A stretch of 64,000 nucleotides of DNA from Pantoea eucrina. GTDB taxonomy: Bacteria; Pseudomonadota; Gammaproteobacteria; Enterobacterales; Enterobacteriaceae. The notes beneath the pieces were generated by a model. The model was given only the letters and a program-made list of their open reading frames with translations, searched no databases and was not told where the DNA came from. Position numbers and translations under genes: made by a program. Every line of letters starts with the position of its first letter. Within the stretch, counting starts at the first letter, position 1. Location of the stretch: NCBI RefSeq assembly GCF_001691555.1, contig NZ_MAYN01000008.1, positions 762,617 to 826,616 on the forward strand, given 5' to 3'. Positions 56,446 to 64,000 of this stretch are shown in pieces.

Positions 56446-57744
56446 ATGATGTTAGAGAAACTGTTTAAGCTTAAGGCGCACAACACCACCGTGCGCACGG
56501 AGATCGTGGCGGGGATCACCACCTTCCTCGCAATGGCCTATATCCTGTTTGTTAACCCCGCGATTCTGGGCGCGACCGGCATGGATAAAGGGGCGGTGTT
56601 CGTGGCGACCTGTCTCGCGGCAGCAATCGGCTCAATTCTGATGGGACTGATTGCTAACTATCCGATTGCGCTGGCCCCCGGCATGGGGCTGAACGCGTTT
56701 TTCACTTACACCGTTGTGCTGCATATGGGTTACACCTGGCAGATTGCGCTGGGCGCAGTGTTTCTTTCGGCAGTGATCTTCTTTGCCCTCTCCATCTTTA
56801 AAATTCGTGAGTGGATTATCGCCAGCATCCCGCTGCCGCTGCGGGCCGGCATTGCCGCCGGTATCGGTCTGTTTCTGGCGCTGATCGCGCTGGAAGGTGC
56901 CGGCATTGTGGTGGATAACCCGGCGACGCTGGTCGGGCTGGGCGATCTGACCAAACCGGGGCCGCTGCTGGCGCTGCTCGGCTTTTTTATCATCGTGGTA
57001 CTGGAAGCGCGCCGCGTGACCGGCGCGGTGCTGATCGGTATTCTGGTGGTGACCTTTATCTCTATGGGCATCGGCCTGACGCCGTTTGGCGGCGTCTTCT
57101 CCGCACCGCCTTCGATTGCGCCTACCTTTATGCAGCTCGACATCGCCGGCGCCTTCAATGTGGGGCTGGTAAGCGTAATTTTTGCCTTTCTGTTTGTTGA
57201 TGTGTTTGATAACACGGGCACGCTGCTGGGCGTGACGAAACGCGCAGGCCTGGCGGATGAGCATGGCAACGTGCCAAAAATGGGACGCGCACTGATCGCT
57301 GACAGCGCGGCGGCGCTGTTTGGCTCACTGCTCGGCACTTCAACCACCACCAGCTATGTGGAATCTGCGGCTGGCGTCAGCGCCGGCGGACGCACCGGTC
57401 TGACGGCGGTTGTGGTAGCCGTGCTGTTTCTGCTGAGCCTGTTCTTCTCACCGCTGGCGGGCAGCGTGCCGGTCTGGGCCACTGCCCCGGCGCTGCTGTT
57501 TGTCGCCGTACTGATGGCGTCCGGCCTGGCGGAAATTGACTGGAAAGATGTGACGACGGCAGCACCGGTAACGGTAACGGCGCTGACCATGCCGCTGACC
57601 TACTCCATTGCCAACGGCATCGCCTTTGGTTTCATCACCTGGACCGTCGTTAAGCTGCTGAGCGGTCGTAGCAGGGAGGTCAATAGCGCACTGGTGATCC
57701 TCTCACTGCTGTTTGTCATCAAGCTGGGATGGCTCAGCGCCTGA
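56446..57744 (+). CDS. NCS2-family purine permease
   Basis: A 432-residue inner-membrane protein with about 12-14 transmembrane helices, in the AzgA-like branch that includes E. coli AdeP/AdeQ and B. subtilis PbuG. LKAHNTTVRTEIVAGITTFL, LAPGMGLNAFFTYTVV, VDVFDNTGTLLGVTKRAGLA and TSYVESAAGVSAGGRTGLTA are the substrate-pathway motifs. Adenine, guanine or hypoxanthine are the likely substrates; it is not clearly the ortholog of any one E. coli protein. Two ATG codons (56446, 56449) could start it. PurR-like and sigma-54 sites upstream and convergent amn downstream support a purine and nitrogen role. Confidence 0.92.
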   Translation: MMLEKLFKLKAHNTTVRTEIVAGITTFLAMAYILFVNPAILGATGMDKGAVFVATCLAAAIGSILMGLIANYPIALAPGMGLNAFFTYTVVLHMGYTWQIALGAVFLSAVIFFALSIFKIREWIIASIPLPLRAGIAAGIGLFLALIALEGAGIVVDNPATLVGLGDLTKPGPLLALLGFFIIVVLEARRVTGAVLIGILVVTFISMGIGLTPFGGVFSAPPSIAPTFMQLDIAGAFNVGLVSVIFAFLFVDVFDNTGTLLGVTKRAGLADEHGNVPKMGRALIADSAAALFGSLLGTSTTTSYVESAAGVSAGGRTGLTAVVVAVLFLLSLFFSPLAGSVPVWATAPALLFVAVLMASGLAEIDWKDVTTAAPVTVTALTMPLTYSIANGIAFGFITWTVVKLLSGRSREVNSALVILSLLFVIKLGWLSA

Positions 57745-57746
57745 TC

Positions 57747-57775
57747 AAAAAAGGGAAGCCCGCCCGGGCTTCCCT
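57747..57775. terminator. Shared terminator of the purine permease and amn
   Basis: The stem AGGGAAGCCCG-cc-CGGGCTTCCCT (57752-57775) is preceded by six A on the plus strand, giving a T run for amn on the minus strand. The permease side has no T run. Confidence 0.8.
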
Positions 57776-57798
57776 GCTGATGGACGCAGGCTGGTGCG

Positions 57799-59253
57799 TT
57801 ACCGGAACGGCGGCTCGTTGAACGTTCGCAGCTTGCGGGAATGCAGCTTATCGCCCTCGGCGCGCAGCAGCTCTACCGCACAAATGCCAATCTGCAGATG
57901 TTCAGAAATGGCCCCCTCGTAAAAGCGGTTCGCCTGACCCGGCAGCTTGATCTCACCGTGCAGCGGTTTATCAGAAACGCACAGCAGCGTACCGTAAGGC
58001 ACGCGAAAGCGGTAGCCCTGCGCCGCAATAGTCGCACTCTCCATATCCACCGCCACGGCGCGGCTCAGGTTAAAACGCAGCGCGGAAGCGGCGTAGCGCA
58101 GCTCCCAGTTGCGATCGTCAGTGGTGACCACCGTACCGGTACGCAGCCGCTGTTTAACCTCTTCACCCGGCATGCCGCTCACTGACTTGGTCGCATCGTA
58201 GAGCGCACGCTGCACTTCGGCGATGCTGGGTACCGGAATATCCGGTGGCAGCACGCTGTCGAGCACATGGTCATCACGCAGGTAGGCGTGGGCCAGCACA
58301 TAGTCGCCGATATTCTGACTTTCGCGCAGGCCGCCGCAGTGGCCAATCATCAGCCAGGCGTGCGGACGCGTTACTGCCAGATGATCGCAGATAGTTTTGG
58401 CATTAGAAGGGCCTACGCCAATGTTGACCAGCGTAATTCCGCGCCGGTTGGGGGAGGTAAGATGCCAGGCGGGCATCTGGTGCTTTTTCCACGCCAGATC
58501 GGACATCATCGCGGCGGGATCGGCCGTTTCCGCCGTGATGACTACGTCGCCGGCGCAGGCGAGACTGTCATAGGGCGTGGCAGGATCCTGCACCTGTTCT
58601 ATCGCCCAGCGTACAAACTCATCGACGTACCGGGTGTAGTTGGTGAAAAGCACGAAAGGCTGGAAGTGTTCCACAGCCGTACCGGTGTAGTGCCGCAGGC
58701 GCGCCAGCGAGAAGTCGGTACGCAGTGCGTCAAAATGGGAGAGCGGGAAGCGGGCATCGGCGTTGAACAGGCCATCTGCGGTCTCATCGCCAATCTGCGA
58801 CAGCTCGGTGGTCGGGAAATGGCGGGCAATACTGGCGCTCATCGAGCGGTCAAGCGACAGATCCGAACCGTCAATCACGTAAGGGTAGGGGATCTCCTGC
58901 TGCGACGGCCCCACTTCAATCAGCACGTCATACTCTTTCTCAATCATCTGCAGCTGCTCGCTGAGATAGTGGCGCAGCAGCGCAGGGCGGGTAATCGTCG
59001 TGCTGTAGCGGCCGGTATGGGTAAAGCGGCCCCAGGCACGGGTGCGGTTCTGCTGCGGACCCTCTCCCTGCCAGGTCAGGCGCAGCTCCGGGTAGACAAA
59101 CAGCCCCTGCTGCCGCTGCTCTGCGTCGGGCAGCGTACCCTGTTCAGTGAAGTCGCGGATAGCGTTGCGCAGCGCCTCAACCGCCGCATCGTAGCAGCGC
59201 TCCAGTTCATCCAGTGCCTGATGGGCAGTCAATCCGTTCCGTTGTGTTTGCAT
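57799..59253 (-). CDS. amn: AMP nucleosidase
   Basis: Hydrolyses AMP to adenine and ribose 5-phosphate, regulating cellular AMP. The 484 residues match E. coli Amn exactly. The N-terminal regulatory domain (about 1-170) includes RYSTTITRPALLRHYLSEQL. The catalytic PNP/UDP-phosphorylase-like domain has NIGVGPSNAKTICDHLAVTR, MIGHCGGLRES and AVDMESATIAAQGYRFRVPY, with the conserved Glu. It converges with a purine permease, so salvage and uptake genes face each other across one terminator. Confidence 0.96.
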   Translation of the reverse strand: MQTQRNGLTAHQALDELERCYDAAVEALRNAIRDFTEQGTLPDAEQRQQGLFVYPELRLTWQGEGPQQNRTRAWGRFTHTGRYSTTITRPALLRHYLSEQLQMIEKEYDVLIEVGPSQQEIPYPYVIDGSDLSLDRSMSASIARHFPTTELSQIGDETADGLFNADARFPLSHFDALRTDFSLARLRHYTGTAVEHFQPFVLFTNYTRYVDEFVRWAIEQVQDPATPYDSLACAGDVVITAETADPAAMMSDLAWKKHQMPAWHLTSPNRRGITLVNIGVGPSNAKTICDHLAVTRPHAWLMIGHCGGLRESQNIGDYVLAHAYLRDDHVLDSVLPPDIPVPSIAEVQRALYDATKSVSGMPGEEVKQRLRTGTVVTTDDRNWELRYAASALRFNLSRAVAVDMESATIAAQGYRFRVPYGTLLCVSDKPLHGEIKLPGQANRFYEGAISEHLQIGICAVELLRAEGDKLHSRKLRTFNEPPFR

Positions 59254-59525
59254 AGATTCTCCTTCAGGAAAATGGATCAGGTTGAGCAGAGCATAGCGGA
59301 TAAACCGGCTGATATAATTAAGAATCTGTGACGCTATGCCAGCGTAATTATTGCGTACAGAAATTAACGTGGCTGCGCAAAGCGGGCAGAAATAAAAAGT
59401 TTGTAATAATGATTAAATGGCCGCCGCAAAGACTTTGCATAATCGCTGGCCGCCTATCATCATTACCTCTCCTCTCTCATCCAAAGTGATTTGGTACTCT
59501 CTTGCAAAATCCCGGTGTGGCAGTA

Positions 59526-60947
59526 ATGCGGGCGGTTCGCAACACGGCGTGGTATCCCCGGCGCCGGACTTACCGCACGCTGTTGTGGCGTGAGATCGCG
59601 CCGCTGGCGATCCCTATCTTTATCGAAAACCTCTGCGTCATGCTGATGGGCGTGCTGAGCACATTTCTGGTCAGCTGGCTGGGCAAAGAGGCGATGGCGG
59701 GTGTCGGGCTGGCAGACAGCTTCAACATGGTGATCATCTCCTTTTTTGCGGCTATCGATCTCGGCACCACGGTGGTGGTGGCGTTTAGCCTGGCGCGCCG
59801 CAACGGGAAACGCGCCCGCGCGGCCACCCGGCAGTCGCTGGGGCTGATGACCGTGCTGGCGCTGGTGCTGGCGCTGGCGATTGAGTTCTGGGGACACCTG
59901 ATCATTGACGTCATCGCCGGCAGCGCAGACCCGCAGGTCAAACAGCTGGCGCTGAGTTATCTGCAGACCTCCGCCTGGAGTTATCCGGCGGCGGCCATTG
60001 CGCTGATTGGCAGCGGTGCGCTGCGCGGCGCGGGTAACACCAAAATTCCGATGCTGATCAACGGCGGCATGAATATCCTGAACATCATGATCAGCAGCGT
60101 GCTGATTTATGGCGCGCTGGGCTGGGAAGGAATGGGGTTCATCGGGGCGGGCCTCGGGCTGACAATTTCACGCTACATCGGTGCGCTGGCGGTGCTCTAT
60201 GCGCTCTGGCGCGGTATCAGCCCGGCGCTGAAGCTCACGCTCAGCAGCTACTTCCGCCGCTGGGATCGCGCCATCCTGATGGAAGTGCTGGGGATCGGCG
60301 TGCCGGCCAGTATTGAGTCCGTGCTGTTTAACGGCGGTAAGCTGCTGACGCAGATCTTTGTCGCCGGTATGGGCACCAATGAAATCGCCGGTAACTTTAT
60401 TGCGTTCTCTATTGCCACGCTGATCAACCTGCCGGGCAACGCGCTGGGTTCTGCCTCCACCATCATTACCGGCAAACGGCTTGGCCGGAATCAGGTGATG
60501 CAGGCGGAGCGTCAAATCAGGCATGTGTTCTGGCTGGCGATGATCGGGCTCTGTACGCTGGCGCTGCTCACCGTTCCGCTGGCGGGTACGCTGGCGCGCT
60601 TCTATACCCGCGATCCGGCGGTAATTGAGGTCACAAAACATCTGATCTGGCTCAACGCCGCCTTTATGCCGATCTGGACCGCCTCCTGGGTGCTGCCCGC
60701 CGGACTGAAAGGGGCCCGCGACGCACGCTACACGATGTTTGTCTCGATGTTCAGTATGTGGGGCGCGCGCGTGGTAGCGGGCTATCTGCTGGGCATTGAA
60801 CTTGGCATGGGGGTGGTCGGCGTGTGGCTCGGTATGTTCCTTGACTGGACGGTGCGCGGTCTCTGCTTCTGGTGGCGACTCAGCAGCGGCAAATGGCTAA
60901 GCAACTACCGGCGCATGCTGGCGAAAGCAGGTGGCTCAGCACCATAG
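59526..60947 (+). CDS. yeeO: MATE-family exporter YeeO
   Basis: A 473-residue, 12-helix inner-membrane antiporter. REIAPLAIPIFIENLCVMLM, AGVGLADSFNMVIISFFAAI and MGTNEIAGNFIAFSIATLIN are close to E. coli YeeO, which has been reported to export flavin/dinucleotides. The start is uncertain: ATG 59526 is chosen; the frame is open from TTG 59502 and GTG 59517, and none has a strong Shine-Dalgarno. E. coli YeeO is annotated with a longer N-terminus. The last 12 bases overlap the convergent exonuclease gene. Neighbourhood with amn and tRNA-Asn is also seen in E. coli. Confidence 0.9.
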   Translation: MRAVRNTAWYPRRRTYRTLLWREIAPLAIPIFIENLCVMLMGVLSTFLVSWLGKEAMAGVGLADSFNMVIISFFAAIDLGTTVVVAFSLARRNGKRARAATRQSLGLMTVLALVLALAIEFWGHLIIDVIAGSADPQVKQLALSYLQTSAWSYPAAAIALIGSGALRGAGNTKIPMLINGGMNILNIMISSVLIYGALGWEGMGFIGAGLGLTISRYIGALAVLYALWRGISPALKLTLSSYFRRWDRAILMEVLGIGVPASIESVLFNGGKLLTQIFVAGMGTNEIAGNFIAFSIATLINLPGNALGSASTIITGKRLGRNQVMQAERQIRHVFWLAMIGLCTLALLTVPLAGTLARFYTRDPAVIEVTKHLIWLNAAFMPIWTASWVLPAGLKGARDARYTMFVSMFSMWGARVVAGYLLGIELGMGVVGVWLGMFLDWTVRGLCFWWRLSSGKWLSNYRRMLAKAGGSAP

Positions 60948-61700
60948 CTCGCGTAATGGCGTCTGCGGCGGGAAGTGGTGGGCACACTGCGCCTGCAGCA
61001 GCTCGGCACAGCCCAGTGCGTCCGTCAGCGCGTTATGTGCCGGGTAGTGCGGCAGATGGTAACGCGCCCGGCTCTCCGGCAGGCACAGCGAGGGGCGGGC
61101 GCTGCCGCGCCACAGTTTTCGCAGCCGGCTGACCGGTGCGTGCTGACAAAGCAGCCCTTCCAGCGCCAGCGTGTCGATACAGGGAAAAATAATGCCTTCT
61201 CCGATGCGCCGCTGCAGCGCCGCGTTCAGAAAATGCTGCTCAATGCCGCGATGGTGAACCACCATCACACGGCCCGCCATCATGGTCAGCAGCTTCAGCA
61301 GCCGTTCACTCAGATCGGGTGCGTGCGCCACCGTCGCGTGGGTGATGCCGTGAATGACCACTGATTCATGGCGCAGATCGGCACGCGGGTTGAGGATCCA
61401 GTGCACGCTTTCGCTAAGCCGGATACGCGTCAGGCTGAGGGGAATAAGGCCGATACTGACAATATCGTCGCGCCGGGTATTCAGCCCGGTGGTTTCAAAG
61501 TCCATTGCCAGCAGCGGCACCTCGCTGATGGGCGTCGCCGCATCCGGTACGCCAGCCCGGTAGTAGTGCTGCAGCGCCGGATGGCGTGCTGTCTCTGCCT
61601 GCTGCGCCAGCAGCGCGGGCCAGTCCGGCGCGAATCCTGCGCGCGGTGCCGGTGCCGGCGCCGGTGCAGATCGCAGCAGCTGTTTACTGATATGCAGCAT
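60936..61700 (-). CDS. DnaQ-like 3'-5' exonuclease
   Basis: A 254-residue DEDDh exonuclease. ExoI motif LLAMDFETTGL lies near residue 65, and ExoIII YPAHNALTDALG near residue 225. The middle ExoII segment reads VVHHRGIEQHFLNAAL, where the usual Asp is Glu. A Pro/Ala-rich stretch (APAPAPAPRAG) is near the N-terminus. Its Shine-Dalgarno GAGGT overlaps the stop of the upstream DUF294 gene, so they are co-translated. It probably acts on RNA or DNA 3' ends; the target is unknown. Confidence 0.88.
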   Translation of the reverse strand: MLHISKQLLRSAPAPAPAPRAGFAPDWPALLAQQAETARHPALQHYYRAGVPDAATPISEVPLLAMDFETTGLNTRRDDIVSIGLIPLSLTRIRLSESVHWILNPRADLRHESVVIHGITHATVAHAPDLSERLLKLLTMMAGRVMVVHHRGIEQHFLNAALQRRIGEGIIFPCIDTLALEGLLCQHAPVSRLRKLWRGSARPSLCLPESRARYHLPHYPAHNALTDALGCAELLQAQCAHHFPPQTPLRELWC

Positions 61701-61707
61701 AGTTACC

Positions 61708-63585
61708 TCACACTTTCCGGCCTGGCTGATAACGGTATTTCAGGAATTTCTGCGCGTTGCTCAGGATCTGAAAGGCATCCTTAAGGTTTTTGCGCTCGAA
61801 CTCAGAGAGATTGAGCGGCTCAATGCGGTTATCCGGCTCCTGACCGCTCTCCACGTCCTGCGCCTGATGCCGGATACGTACCATCGAGATAAATTCCAGT
61901 GCGTCACGCAGATCCTGACCGCGCCCGTGCGGCAGCAGGTCGGTTTGCATAATATCCTGCAGCCGGTCAAACGAGTTGCGTGCTGCTGAACCGGCAGCCA
62001 GCGCATGCACGCGGATCAGATCGGCCAGCGGGGCAGTGCCGCGACGTTTCATATCGATGGACTGCGTGTGCTGACCCGAAGGCTCCATCACAAAATTTTT
62101 AAAGAAACCCAGCGGCGGTTTGCGCAGCAGCGCGTTGCGCGCCATACAGGCGAGAAAGCGCGAGTTGTGCCGGACCTTATGCGTGATGCGTTTATTCAGC
62201 TGCTCACCCCACTCCAGCTGACCCCAGACGGCATCAAGATCGAAGAAAATTGCGCTATCCAGCAGCGTCTGCGGGGAAGGGGTGTCAATCCATTCATCAA
62301 AGTATCCTTCCCAGACGGCCAGCGGCTGACGCCAGCGCCCGTTGGTGGCCATGATATTGCCGCTGCAGTAGTGATAGCCGCAGGCCGCCAGGCCATCGCA
62401 GACGCGGCGTGCCAGCGCCATGAAATAGGCTTCATGCCGGAAGGCGTCATACCGGTTGTCGAGGATCAGCGCGTTATCCTGGTCGGTGACCAGCAGCTGC
62501 TCCTGACGTGCCATCGATCCCAGCGTAATAAAACAGTAGGGCACCGGCGGCGGCCCCAGTTCAGCTTCAGCCAGCGCCAGCAGCCGCTGCGTGAAGCTGC
62601 GCCCGATAACCGCCATGGCGCGGCCCGTCATCTGCGAATTGGCGTCTTCGCGCACGATGCGGCTAAAACAGGCGCGTACCTCATTTTTCAGCGCGCTCAG
62701 CTCACTGATGCTGTTGCAGTGAAAAATACGGCTGACAAGAAACAGGCTGTTTTGCGACTCATAGCGGATGATATCTGACTGAGAGATCACCCCGACCGGC
62801 TGACCCTGCTTCAGCACCGGCAGATGATGTATGTTGTGCTGCATCATGATCAGCATCGCTTCAAATACCAGCTGATGATGAGCGACGTGCGTCAGCTGCC
62901 CGGTCATGATCGTTCCGACCGGCGTATTGAAGTTCAGCCCGCGGGCAATGACCCGATCGCGCAGATCTTTATCCGTCACGATGCCCGCCAGTCGCTGCGG
63001 GGTTTCCCCGTCAGCATCCGGGGTCACAATCAGCAGTGACGACACCCCTTCTTTACTCATTTTTTGCGCCGCTTCACACACCGTGGCGCGGCTGTCGATG
63101 GTCACCGGTAGCCGGCTAATCAGCGCTTCAATGCGTGACGTCATCAGGCCGCTCGCCTCTTCGGTTCGCGCAACGGTTTGCCGCAGGCGGGTGCGATCTT
63201 CCACCTCGACCAGATCGGCAAACTCTTCGTATTTGCTGAATAGCTCATTAAAAATCGGGGCGGGAATAAGATAGGTCAGCGTATCTTCCAGCGCGGTAAC
63301 CGGAAAGCGCACGCTGTTCTCACGCAATAAACCGAACTCACCAAAATAGCCGCCGGCGCTCAGTCGGTTATACAGGTCGCCGTTGCGGCGATAAATCTCT
63401 ACCGCGCCGCTGCGGATGATATACCAGGCGTCGACCTGCTGGCCAAAGGTGAGGATCGGCGTACCGGCTTTGTAATAGCTCACTTCAAGGGTGGCAGCAA
63501 TGCGCGCCAGTGCCGCCAGCGGCAGGCTGTTAAACGGCGGGTAGCGCTGAATAAAGTCGATGATTTCCTGATGTCCGGCCTGCAT
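61708..63585 (-). CDS. cNMP-binding/CBS/DUF294 nucleotidyltransferase-like protein
   Basis: A 625-residue cytoplasmic signalling protein. In order: a cyclic-nucleotide-binding domain (about 10-130, with SAGGYFGEFGLL), two CBS domains (about 150-285, with GIVTDKDLRDRVIARGL and GVISQSDIIRYES), a DUF294 nucleotidyltransferase-like domain with GSMARQEQLLVTDQDNALIL, and a C-terminal substrate-binding-like helical domain. This architecture is often found beside solute transporters and a DnaQ-like exonuclease, as here. It may adenylate or otherwise control the adjacent BCCT transporter; that is inference. Confidence 0.9.
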   Translation of the reverse strand: MQAGHQEIIDFIQRYPPFNSLPLAALARIAATLEVSYYKAGTPILTFGQQVDAWYIIRSGAVEIYRRNGDLYNRLSAGGYFGEFGLLRENSVRFPVTALEDTLTYLIPAPIFNELFSKYEEFADLVEVEDRTRLRQTVARTEEASGLMTSRIEALISRLPVTIDSRATVCEAAQKMSKEGVSSLLIVTPDADGETPQRLAGIVTDKDLRDRVIARGLNFNTPVGTIMTGQLTHVAHHQLVFEAMLIMMQHNIHHLPVLKQGQPVGVISQSDIIRYESQNSLFLVSRIFHCNSISELSALKNEVRACFSRIVREDANSQMTGRAMAVIGRSFTQRLLALAEAELGPPPVPYCFITLGSMARQEQLLVTDQDNALILDNRYDAFRHEAYFMALARRVCDGLAACGYHYCSGNIMATNGRWRQPLAVWEGYFDEWIDTPSPQTLLDSAIFFDLDAVWGQLEWGEQLNKRITHKVRHNSRFLACMARNALLRKPPLGFFKNFVMEPSGQHTQSIDMKRRGTAPLADLIRVHALAAGSAARNSFDRLQDIMQTDLLPHGRGQDLRDALEFISMVRIRHQAQDVESGQEPDNRIEPLNLSEFERKNLKDAFQILSNAQKFLKYRYQPGRKV

Positions 63586-63612
63586 AGCAATCTCCCTTCC
63601 TGCACCTGCAGC

Positions 63613-63639
63613 GGCGGATAGCCTGGCCGGCTATCCGCC
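63613..63639. terminator. Hairpin between BCCT transporter and DUF294 genes
   Basis: Perfect 11-base arms GGCGGATAGCC and GGCTATCCGCC with a 5-base loop. There is no T run on the minus strand, so read-through into the DUF294 gene is likely. Confidence 0.6.
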
Positions 63640-63649
63640 TGCGTGCGTG

Positions 63650-64000
63650 CTATTGATTGCGCACAGCGGGAGCCGGGCGCGTCGGGCGTGGCTCAGAGAG
63701 CAATCCCTTTACAACGGCGACCGATGCGACCAGCAGCACCAGTGCAAAAGGCAATCCGGTGGAGACCACCATTGCCTGCAGGGCATCCAGCCCGCCGCCG
63801 AGGATCAGTACGATGGCGACCAGCGCTTCAAACACGCACCAGAATACGCGTTGCGCAGTCGGGGATTCAATTTTACCGCCGGAGGCGATGATATCGATCA
63901 CCAGCGTGCCGGAGTCAGCTGAGGTGACAAAGAACACCACCACCAGAATGATGGCGACCACGCAGGTGATTTTTGCCAGCGGCAGCGTGTCGAGCATGGT
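63650..64000 (-). CDS. C-terminal end of a BCCT-family transporter (partial)
   Basis: The frame comes in from the right edge and ends at 63650. It carries VVVFFVTSADSGTLVIDIIA, the BCCT signature region near the last helices, then two more transmembrane segments and a short Pro/Arg tail (PRPTRPAPAVRNQ). BCCT proteins import betaine, choline or carnitine; the substrate cannot be told from this part. The annotated ATG at 63997 is internal, not the gene start. It lies 64 bases upstream of the DUF294 gene on the same strand. Confidence 0.88.
   Translation of the reverse strand, partial: TMLDTLPLAKITCVVAIILVVVFFVTSADSGTLVIDIIASGGKIESPTAQRVFWCVFEALVAIVLILGGGLDALQAMVVSTGLPFALVLLVASVAVVKGLLSEPRPTRPAPAVRNQ

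Overview
The window is chromosomal DNA of an enterobacterium. Gene content and order point to the Erwiniaceae, most likely Pantoea or a close relative (Mixta, Erwinia). This is an inference: there is no rRNA or core marker in the window to settle the genus. From memory of the E. coli K-12 map, the backbone is colinear with its 44-46 min region: gnd, wzz, the his operon, yeeZ, a small ORF where yoeI would be, plaP, sbcB, dacD, yeeA, tmaR, a tRNA-Asn, nac, cbl, amn and yeeO. Species-specific blocks are inserted into that backbone.

Layout. 1-3.2 kb: the 3' end of an O-antigen locus (partial glycosyltransferase, wbuC), then gnd and wzz. 3.2-7.5 kb: a zinc deacylase-family gene, an amino-acid binding protein, and a tightly overlapping operon of a HipA-like kinase, an Xre-type regulator and the tRNA-editing protein YeaK, under a perfect 14-bp inverted repeat. 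7.5-14.8 kb: the complete hisGDCBHAFI operon on the minus strand, with leader peptide, attenuator and promoter. 14.9-21.2 kb: yeeZ, then a partial putrescine module (puuDB divergent from puuA) beside the putrescine importer plaP, which is preceded by an unlisted 57-codon ORF. 21.3-25.9 kb: sbcB, dacD, yeeA, tmaR. 25.9-32.5 kb: an orphan close LacI relative, a PhnD-like protein without a signal peptide, a luciferase-like oxidoreductase, a REP/BIME array, and a GT8 transferase plus aldonolactone oxidase pair next to a TetR regulator. 32.6-33.9 kb: an AT-rich unknown gene beside tRNA-Asn. 34.4-37.9 kb: a complete sugar (inositol/rhizopine-like) ABC transporter. 38.2-43.0 kb: nac with NtrC and sigma-54 sites, cbl, a double GNAT protein and a ThDP enzyme. 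43.0-44.07 kb: a REP-associated transposase (RAYT) embedded in copies of its own kind of palindromes. 44.07-47.1 kb: a GGDEF-EAL protein and an orphan phnH. 47.1-56.04 kb: a self-contained sugar locus consisting of a hybrid histidine kinase, a three-gene ABC importer, a class II aldolase, a PfkB kinase and an OmpR-type regulator. 56.2-60.9 kb: a purine permease with PurR-like boxes and a near-ideal sigma-54 promoter, AMP nucleosidase, and the YeeO-type MATE exporter. 60.9-64 kb: a DnaQ-like exonuclease, a cNMP/CBS/DUF294 protein and the C-terminal end of a BCCT transporter, all on one strand.

Themes. Nitrogen economy recurs: nac, the puu genes with PlaP, the purine permease with a sigma-54 promoter, AMP nucleosidase, and an amino-acid binding protein. 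Two full sugar ABC systems sit about 12 kb apart. The best candidates for undescribed biology are the hipA-like/xre/yeaK operon, the small ORF coupled to plaP, the AT-rich orphan at tRNA-Asn, the signal-transducing sugar locus, and the RAYT with its REP modules. No CRISPR array, insertion sequence of the usual type, prophage or replication origin was seen.
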